From assembly GCA_910592205.1 (NCBI GenBank), contig CAJVPJ010000962.1, positions 1-14,029 of the forward strand: a stretch of 14,029 nt of DNA, in the 5' to 3' direction. A program made the translations under genes and the position numbers. Positions 8,301-14,029 of the stretch are shown one piece after another. The DNA comes from Paraglomus occultum. Lineage: Eukaryota; Glomeromycota; Glomeromycetes; Paraglomerales; Paraglomeraceae. Each line of letters opens with the position of its first letter. The stretch's first letter is position 1. The notes beneath the pieces are model-generated. The model searched no databases and was not told where the DNA came from. It saw only the letters and a program-made list of their open reading frames with translations.

Positions 8301-8440
8301 CCGGTTATTCCCCGACAATTAATTCCGGAAATTATTTTGCCACAAATGTTACTGTTGTCAAAATGCCTAAACTTGTCCACCGAATTTACCGGAAAAAAAT
8401 AGTTTCGAAATAATTGTTGGGAAATTAATTGTCGGGAAAG
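8301..8440. repeat. Second palindromic TTCCCCGACAATT element
   Basis: TTCCCCGACAATTAATTCCGG on the left (8308-8328) is mirrored on the right by AATTGTTGGGAAATTAATTGTCGGGAA (8412-8438). There the GGGAA motif recurs 15 bases apart. TTTACCGG at about 8385-8392 and a CCGGTTA near 8301 add further symmetry. The motif and its 15-base period match the element at 2661-2870, though this copy has fewer units and a different central sequence. The right arm starts in the A-rich run GGAAAAAAATAG. No product is encoded; the open frames across it on both strands follow from the palindrome. Confidence 0.7.
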
Positions 8441-8946
8441 CAAACGCCTCTTCTTTAAAGCGTACAATTGACTGATGGAAATTAAGTAACTTTTACAGAT
8501 CAAAAAACTGGCCGTTGGCAGCAGCGACTTATCAAATTTTGCGTCAAATAAATGAACAACACCACCGAAATATTAGATACGATAATTTTTTGTAAACGTT
8601 TTTATAAGCGTGTAATAAGAATGATTATGATTAATAACATTAAGCGACATGCAATGTATAAGTTTATTGTCACTCAATACATTCGATACTTATTGTAGTC
8701 GTGATCAACTTGTAACGTTACGCCCATGCATAAGACTTTTTTTCCTCCTCCACAGACAGTATTATTACGCAGAATGATGTAATTGCATCATTATTGTAAC
8801 CATCCAAAATATGCTCAAAGAATAGTTACTATGTTTGGGAAGTTTAATATTAATAGAATGGAATGGTTATCATTATGATTCCTGTTAATTCAATTAGAGG
8901 ATATGCAAGACATCGAACGGCATTTTTTATTATGCAATTAAAGTAT
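8441..8946. other. Intergenic region, nothing firmly recognised
   Basis: A plus-strand stretch at about 8506-8595 (NWPLAAATYQILRQINEQ) reads like protein but is isolated and has no start. ATGATGTAATTGCATCAT at about 8775 forms a small hairpin. Nothing else stands out. Confidence 0.4.
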
Positions 8947-9001
8947 TACCACTGTTTGCAAACAATGACAACTGCAGTCTTCAGCAAACAGTATTGTGGT
9001 A
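8947..9001. repeat. Inverted repeat with an inner perfect palindrome
   Basis: TACCACTGTTTGC at 8947-8959 pairs with GCAAACAGTATTGTGGTA at 8984-9001, with a 5-base bulge in the right arm. The left arm runs into TGTTTGCAAACA (8953-8964), a perfect 12-bp palindrome, so two alternative hairpins are possible. It could be a small transposon end or chance in A/T-rich DNA. Confidence 0.45.
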
Positions 9002-10894
9002 TGATTATTGTATAATACGTTTGCTATACTCTCAACGAGACTTTTTTATAGCTATTCCTATGTCAATCAATATACTAATATCATGGCCTTTGTAAATGAA
9101 GACTATTTCTGCGATTCGGTAAAGTTTGATTATTCGACTTGTACGTAAGTTAATCTGAATAACTATTTGTGAGAAGACAACATTGTGCATAGTTTGGTTT
9201 AAGTTCCTCAGGAGTAAGCTTGCGCGAATGGCGTTTTTGTACCGTTGATTAATGTCTTTCACATTTTCAGCAATTGCCTTTCTTGAAAGATTTGTTTTCT
9301 AAGTAATGAGATTAGTTAGTCAGTTGTTTGCCCAGTTCCCATTCAGGCAGCAGCTTTTTTTAGAAAAGAGCGCAGATTAGCAAAAGACGAGGATTAAAAA
9401 GAAGGTTGTGCTTTAATGATTAAAAAGAGAATCTTCTTTTTTCTTCTTCTTTTCTTACTGTACATCATGCAACCTTCCGTTTTCGAGACATTCTAAAGGT
9501 TGCGGCTTTTATTTTTGACTATTTCAACAAAAACATTGCTTGCTGGCAATTTCGCTTTCACTACTGCCTCAGGGCTGATGATTGATCCAAGAATGGTGTC
9601 GATGGGATTGTGTAATCTAATCCAAAGTTAGACTTAAGCGTCGATCGATCAGTTGGAGTTTTCAGTCCTTAAGTATTGGGGTTTTTTTGTTACCGTTTCT
9701 TATTTTTATCCTTTTTTTGAAGGTTATTATGCTCAATCTGGTGATTTTTGTTACAATCACTCTCTTAGTATTAGCGCCCGTGTTAGTAAAGATGGTCGAT
9801 GTACCCAGAGTGGCAGACCACTTGAATATTCTCACGCATGTCATTTTATTATTATTATGCAGCTTCATGTGATTCTCTGAGACTTTGTCGGAGTCCGCCT
9901 ATTGGTTGTTAAACTAAAATTTGGTTGATGAGTTAACGTTAATGGTACTTGTCCATAAATAGTGTAGTGATCGGCGCAAATGTATGGGTCGTTCTTATAT
10001 ACTATAGTACTTTAAAATCGTAGAACAGCATTTCATCTCAACTGAAGCAGAAGCTGAAGTTTTGCATGGCGATCAGGCTGACTATTTATTATTTTCCATC
10101 ACACTCACTATGTTGCTGACATACTTACGCAACAGACTAAGCTTTTCCCACACCTGACCTCATTGTTTACACAATTAATTAAGCCTTCTTATTCTGTAAT
10201 ACATTTTATTTAAAACCTATCGTTTCATATGTTAGTTTACTAACCATTAGCCGTATTGTCGTACACAAACTAAGACTTTTTCCAAATGTTTTGTTATCCC
10301 CATCTTTGCGTAAAGGTTCTTTTTTTAATTTGTTTGTGAAGTTGCCAAAAATATAAAAGGTAAACGTATGTTACAATATTAAACTTTGCCGCGAAGTTTG
10401 ACGATATTAGAAGACATGTCACAATGTCGTCATTTCATATTGGATACAACCTACCGAATGCCTATAAACTAATAATTAAAACAATATGCGTATTATGGTA
10501 TTATACGTTCGCATTTACTTAACATGACATTAAGCAAAGTTATTAAAGATGAACTCACAATGCTGTTATGGTTTTTTATTTAAAGTAAAACATTAGTTCA
10601 ACAACCTCAAGTTTCTATTAAACAAAGTCAAACACTTGGTTGAAATATTACGCAATGCTGAATAAAAGAAAAGCAAACCTTTGTTCTTGGTAAAAAATAA
10701 GCGTATTTACAATGTCATACATTTGCGTTATTTTTTTTAAGCAAAAATGGCTACGCATGTATTCAGCGACAGATATTATCTTTATTCTTATGTACAAGGA
10801 AAAAAGCAAGCGAGTTCATATTTTCCCCCCGCTTTCTGCATTTTTACATTCTAAAAATACTGCTAATTCATTCTTCCTCTAAAAATTTTCTACA
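9002..10894. other. Long intergenic region with minor repeats
   Basis: No gene is supported. An 11-base direct repeat GATTAAAAAGA sits at 9392 and 9418. It is followed by a pyrimidine tract at about 9430-9458. A short frame at about 9653-9880 has a hydrophobic start, then CYNHSLSISARVSKDGRCTQ; another plus-strand frame there is mostly hydrophobic. An open stretch at 10008-10157 (ISTEAEAEVLHGDQADYLLF) has protein-like composition but no ATG before it. These are too short and isolated to call. Confidence 0.4.
9469..9503. repeat. 8-bp inverted repeat hairpin
   Basis: GCAACCTT at 9469-9476 and AAGGTTGC at 9496-9503 are perfect complements around a 19-base loop. The motif AAGGTTGTGC about 65 bases upstream (near 9403) repeats part of the right arm. 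No function can be assigned. Confidence 0.4.
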
Positions 10895-11750
10895 ATGCCT
10901 GCCTCCACTTCTGTAGTTGCGTATATTGCTCAACAAACAATAGAATTAATAAATAAATACACTATACAAAAAGATCTCGGCTACTGTCGCCTACTTGAAA
11001 ATCATACACAAACGATATGATTTACTTTGTACAACAAGAAGAAATGGATAAATCTGAGAAAACGCGAATTTTCAATCGGCGATGTACTGCAATTAGAAAC
11101 GGATGAAAAATTTACTTATTTGATCAACGAAGATTTCCTCGACATGATAATTATTTCTCACGTCAAATCGCCTATTGCAATATCCGATTGTCCTGTTTCG
11201 CCTTTAATTTCACAATTTATTGGCAAGACCATTGATTTCCCTTTCCGTGACAACAATGGGCGTTCGCATAAGCGTATGTGTCACTGAGTATCAGAAAAAG
11301 GTGAAAGACAGATCAACGAAATAGTTATAACACATCCATCAAATGGACGCCTGGCAAAGTCGATAACAGCAGCACAAAAAAATGCTACCGTTCAGTTTAC
11401 AGGCGTTCTAACAATTTACGAAAAACAATTATATAGTGATGCTCTCGATTTTTTTTTTTTATTGGGACAAGATTTGGTGACAATAATATAATGAGCAACT
11501 CATGGTCAGCAACCGTTAAAACTGAGGGCGTAAAATCACCAGCCAGCCGAAGAGCTTTAGCCACTCTTACAGAAACGAAAATATTGCCTTCTCCGCCATG
11601 ACAAAAAACGATAATACACGAAGTATCGCCGACAAAGTTGTCATCAACAATAATCGCTGATGGCACAACTGATAAAACTACTATGACGACAATACTAATA
11701 ATGATAACAATCAAAATTCTCCCAACCCAAAAAAATGTCGAAGAAAATAG
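10895..11750 (+). pseudogene. ORF1 of a two-gene element: unrecognised protein with basic tail
   Basis: The ATG at 10895 starts a coherent protein in frame 2 (MPASTSVVAYIAQQTIELIN). It is broken by TGA at 11018-11020 and 11285-11287. At the T12 run (11449-11460) it shifts to frame 1, has a TGA at 11599-11601, then shifts to frame 3 near 11680 and ends at TAG 11748-11750. The full length would be about 285 residues. Blocks in order are IGDVLQLETDEKFTYLINED, SPIAISDCPVSPLISQFIGK, IVITHPSNGRLAKSI, NATVQFTGVLTIYEKQLYSD, a Ser/Thr-rich linker with VKSPASRRALATLTE, an Asp/Asn-rich stretch and a basic end, SPNPKKCRRK. The two beta-rich blocks might be OB-fold-like, as in single-strand DNA-binding proteins; that is speculative. 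The tail could be a nuclear localisation signal. It lies 342 bases before a helicase-type gene on the same strand. Confidence 0.65.
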
Positions 11751-11978
11751 TTTGTTGTATTTTTTATTTATATTTTTTTTTTCTTTAACTTTTTCTTTAA
11801 AGTTGGTTAAAAAGGCGAGATACACAATAGTATCAATTATGTTGAAATATTAACTGCGCTATATAAAAAAAGAATATGTCACTCAATACTTGCTTTTTTT
11901 GTTAAATAATAAAAGGCCTTAATTAAAGCAAGATTGTACTAGCCGCTGCCGTAGTTTTTCCATCATACTATTTACATA

Positions 11979-11998
11979 GTCTCAATAAACATTGAGAC
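11979..11998. repeat. Perfect 8-bp hairpin followed by a T run
   Basis: GTCTCAAT, loop AAAC, ATTGAGAC is a perfect stem. AG and six T follow. It stands between the two decayed genes and just before the TATA box of the second. A structure ending or insulating the first transcript, or a control site for the second, is possible but unproven. Confidence 0.6.
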
Positions 11999-12008
11999 AG
12001 TTTTTTGG

Positions 12009-12016
12009 TATAAATA
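12009..12016 (+). promoter_or_regulatory. TATA box of ORF2
   Basis: TATAAATA lies 77 bases before the ATG at 12093. This allows a start site near 12040 and a leader of about 50 bases. It suggests that the second gene had its own transcript. Confidence 0.5.
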
Positions 12017-12032
12017 AAAAGGCTATCCACGT

Positions 12033-12050
12033 CTAGCATTTCTTTGCTAG
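12033..12050. repeat. 6-bp hairpin at the expected ORF2 start site
   Basis: CTAGCA, loop TTTCTT, TGCTAG forms a perfect small stem 25 bases after the TATA box, near the expected transcription start or in the early leader. It is the second hairpin within 75 bases. Confidence 0.5.
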
Positions 12051-12092
12051 TAAATAAGCTTTGCAACCCTTTCCCCTTACACACAAATCATC

Positions 12093-12592
12093 ATGACTTT
12101 TCAATCAACATCCCGCACATACAATTTTACTATTATCAGGAATGGTAAACATAGTTCAATCCATTAGCACATCACGCTCTGGACAACGCTTTTTTTATGA
12201 AAATTACAATATACACGATTCCGCCTTACCCGAAATGTTAAAGTCACACATACAGACGATATTAATTCCCAATCACCTGTGATAACCACCATGGCAACCG
12301 CATACACGCTTACGAAAATTAAATACTCGGTTTCAAAAAAACGATTTTATTCCAACATCCATCCATGCACGCCTTGTGTTTACTGCAAAAACTCTTATAC
12401 CACCAAAGCGCAATGAACTCCCTATGATAACCATTCTGTTTATCTCATCGAAGAACATTACCCACATATCGAATTTATAATGAAAGTAAAAAATTCCCAA
12501 TTTTTAATATCAGTTTGCAACAAATGCAAATCGAAAAACTAAATAATTACTCATCTACCATTACACCCTATACCTCAAGACATTTTGGCTAA
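12093..12592 (+). pseudogene. ORF2 N-terminal domain with zinc-ribbon-like cysteines
   Basis: The ATG at 12093 opens a protein-like frame (MTFQSTSRTYNFTIIRNGKH) that stops after about 25 codons. A parallel frame from about 12142 (STSRSGQRFFYENYNIHDSA) covers the next part, and frame 3 resumes at about 12255. That stretch holds VSKKRFYSNIHPCTPCVYCK with cysteines spaced CxxCxxC. After a TGA it continues with LIEEHYPHIEFIMKVKNSQF, LISVCNKCKSKN with a CxxC pair, a TAA, then LPLHPIPQDILANL. The paired cysteines suggest zinc binding. I do not recognise the domain with certainty; it resembles N-terminal regions I associate with helicase-bearing mobile elements of AM fungi. It joins directly to the helicase C-terminus, so the middle of the gene is missing. 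Confidence 0.5.
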
Positions 12593-13393
12593 CCTGTCTT
12601 CCACTCCCCTATTTGGCATCTATTCTATCCACTCCTTTTGACACAACCACGACGTCAACAATCTGATGCAAATTTCTACCAAATGTTACAAGAAATTAGA
12701 CTAGGAAACATCTTACAAACCACGTGGTTTAAAAAACCCGCTTCATACAGGCCACGCCTCTCATTAGAATCGCTCGTAACAACTACACACATAGTCTCAT
12801 ATAAACTGCTGAACAGGATAAACCGCATTGTCAACAATGCTTTGCCCTGAAAGTTTGATATATCTGAAGCTATAGACTTTATAAACGGCATTCAGCAAAA
12901 TCCTGAAATTGTACAATCGATTCTAAACTCAAAACACATCTAACGCCATCTGTACGCATCCAACAAGGATCTTGGTAATGTAGTTAAACAACTCCTAATA
13001 GAAAAACGTATTTGTAATGGCACTATCGGAATAATTACTGATTTCGATAAAGATACATTATTTGTTCAAGTAGCATTTTGCGTACAAAATGCAATAGTCA
13101 TCATTGGGTACCAAAACACACTTCTTACTTTTACACATCAGGACAGAAAGCATCGCATACTCAATTTCCCTTACAAAACTTATTCGCTTAAAAATACATA
13201 AGACTCGAGGTCTCACACTACAGAACACCACTATATCTTTGAGTGACATATTTTCTCCAGGCCAGGCATAGTTGCTATTAGCAGATGCCCCTCTTGGAAT
13301 AGTCTAAGCATCAGCGCGCTAATTAGAGAGTATGAAAGACTTCAACGTATTGCAGAACAACACAATCAATTAACTATTTTGATTAATTACTAA
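12593..13393 (+). pseudogene. Pif1-family DNA helicase, C-terminal half, decayed
   Basis: Frame 2 carries the Pif1 C-terminal signature from 12593 to the TAA at 13391. It begins FHSPIWHLFYPLLLTQPRRQ, then ANFYQMLQEIRLGNI, the usual R-Q-x-D-x-x-F-x-x-x-L-x-x-I-R-x-G block. Next come INRIVNNALP, AIDFINGIQQNPEIVQS, ICNGTIGIITDFDKDTLFVQVAF (the NGTxGxI block), NFPYKTYSLK, and VAISRCPSWNSLSISALIRE, the VAxSR motif VI. In-frame stops occur at 12848, 12941, 13199 and 13244. Two local shifts hide THLTPSVRIQQG (about 12933) and KTRGLTLQNTTISL (about 13200), the HKTQGLTL motif. The ATPase core with Walker A and DE box is absent. Pif1 enzymes unwind DNA 5' to 3' and occur as host proteins and as the helicase of Helitrons. 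Here a mobile origin is likelier, given the decay and the paired ORF1. Confidence 0.88.
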
Positions 13394-13423
13394 TATAAGT
13401 TTAATACTAATACTGTACGCAAT

Positions 13424-13433
13424 AATAAATAAA
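13424..13433 (+). terminator. Overlapping AATAAA signals after ORF2
   Basis: Two overlapping AATAAA hexamers lie 31-40 bases after the ORF2 stop. They would serve as the polyadenylation signal of the ancestral helicase gene. Confidence 0.4.
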
Positions 13434-13728
13434 TACTGTGTCAAACGTAATATGATTATCACTATTACTATTGTCATCCCTCAAAATGCTACACTAGTTT
13501 CATAAATATTCAAACAATCCACCCCCGGCAAAGAGACGCGCACGATTTTATTTCAGTATCTTTTTAACTCGGCCCCATCATATTTAAACGGAAGAGGACT
13601 AAAACTTCGAATTATATGTTTATTCAAAGGATCTTGGGTCGCTATAACTAATATTGTAGATTGACTTTAATAATTTATACGAACAGAACTAATTTCTGTC
13701 TTTGTAATCCGAACTTAAACTACATCTC
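13434..13728. other. Converging 3' region of ORF2 and the kinase gene
   Basis: No gene is present. The minus-strand 3' untranslated region of the kinase lies here. CTAGT at about 13493 would fit a Helitron-type end only if preceded by a strong hairpin, and none is visible. Confidence 0.4.
13619..13624 (-). terminator. Polyadenylation signal of the kinase gene
   Basis: TTTATT on the plus strand is AATAAA on the minus strand, about 105 bases after the kinase stop codon. Confidence 0.4.
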
Positions 13729-14029
13729 TTACTCGTCAACATCCGACAAGCTCAAATCTGATAAGGGAGGTAATTGGTGAGAATAATTTCTTGGTTTGGG
13801 CAGACTCCCAGTAGGCAAAAGCGTACTAGAATATTTACTCTCCTTCTCGAGACGTGACAATGGTTCTACACCAGTATGATAAACGGCGTTCCATGTGTTG
13901 TCATCCACGTCGACCTCAACAATAAGCTCGTCAATATCGTTCCAAAGTCTCCTTGCATCAGGACGCTTATCAGGATCAGCATCACAACACCGCTCGGCAA
14001 GTTTCTTGTATTTCTCTGGCGCAGAATCA
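13729..14029 (-). CDS. Protein kinase C-terminus, partial at the window edge
   Basis: On the minus strand, 99 open codons end at a TAA (13729-13731); the gene continues past the window. The first visible residues, PEKYKKLAERCCDADPDKRP, followed by DARRLWNDIDEL, are kinase subdomain XI, with the conserved Arg in the KRPD turn that packs against the lobe. The tail after the domain, WNAVYHTGVEPLSRLEKESK, then YSSTLLPTGSLPKPRN and an acidic end DLSLSDVDE, is in a style I know from the hugely expanded tyrosine-kinase-like families of Rhizophagus and relatives. The active-site motifs lie outside, so activity and specificity cannot be judged. Nothing in the visible part is broken. Codon use is less A/T-extreme than in the flanks. 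Confidence 0.85.
   Translation of the reverse strand, partial: DSAPEKYKKLAERCCDADPDKRPDARRLWNDIDELIVEVDVDDNTWNAVYHTGVEPLSRLEKESKYSSTLLPTGSLPKPRNYSHQLPPLSDLSLSDVDE

Noticed and set aside
8168-8503. Opposed open frames of 87 and 111 codons across the second palindrome
   Set aside because: Both result from the palindromic arms and A/T-rich flanks, and neither shows protein features.
9653-9880. Small secreted cysteine-containing protein
   Set aside because: It has a hydrophobic start and a few cysteines, but three frames on both strands are open over the same stretch and the composition is low-complexity T-rich, so chance is likely.
11060-11287. ORF1 as a GreA/GreB-like transcription factor C-terminus
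   Set aside because: IGDVLQLE and SPLISQFIGK loosely echo the GreA SPLGxALLGK block, but the spacing and the rest of the protein do not fit, so I did not use the name.
11397-11825. 142-codon minus-strand open frame, hydrophobic in the middle
   Set aside because: It is antisense to the decayed ORF1. The plus strand explains the sequence better, with a start codon, ordered blocks and a basic end, and the hydrophobic part mirrors the Asp/Asn/Thr-rich codons.
13485-13500. Helitron 3' end (CTAGT)
   Set aside because: There is no stable hairpin in the 10-20 bases before it, so the tetranucleotide alone means nothing.

Overview
The window looks like nuclear DNA of a repeat-rich, very AT-rich fungus, most likely an arbuscular mycorrhizal fungus (Glomeromycotina, Rhizophagus/Gigaspora-like). 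Three points support this. The two intact coding segments match protein styles I associate with that group: an F-box-like protein carrying the HALFHAV block, and a kinase C-terminus with CCDADPDKRPD followed by PLSRLEKES. Genes stand isolated, with TATA boxes and AATAAA signals rather than operons. Almost everything between them is decayed mobile DNA. The lineage call rests on recalled family resemblance, not on a search.

Layout. 1-870 holds a three-copy minisatellite (403-489), a 15-bp direct repeat (550-616) and what looks like the terminus of a pogo/Tigger-type DNA transposon with nested inverted repeats (704-781). 1398-1749 and 3885-4424 are two diverged direct copies of one unnamed dispersed repeat. 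Between them lie a cluster of TTCCCCGACA-type motifs arranged as a large imperfect palindrome (2661-2870) and a short fossil reading frame (3211-3447). 4903-6135 is the only complete, undamaged gene, an intronless F-box-like protein with its own TATA box and polyadenylation signal. 6236-10894 is intergenic, with a broken Tc1/mariner transposase on the minus strand (7259-7803), a second TTCCCCGACAA-type palindromic element (8301-8440) and several small hairpins.

10895-13393 is the most interesting part. It holds two decayed genes in tandem on the plus strand. The first (about 285 codons) is a protein I cannot name, with a basic C-terminus. The second has its own TATA box, begins with a domain carrying zinc-ribbon-like cysteine pairs, and ends with the C-terminal half of a Pif1-family DNA helicase. 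Together they look like the remains of a two-gene mobile element, possibly Helitron-related, whose second gene has lost its middle.

13729-14029 is the last 99 codons of a protein kinase gene on the minus strand, which continues beyond the window. No tRNA, rRNA or CRISPR array was seen. The intact host genes do not form a pathway: one is a probable ubiquitin-ligase adaptor type and the other a signalling kinase.
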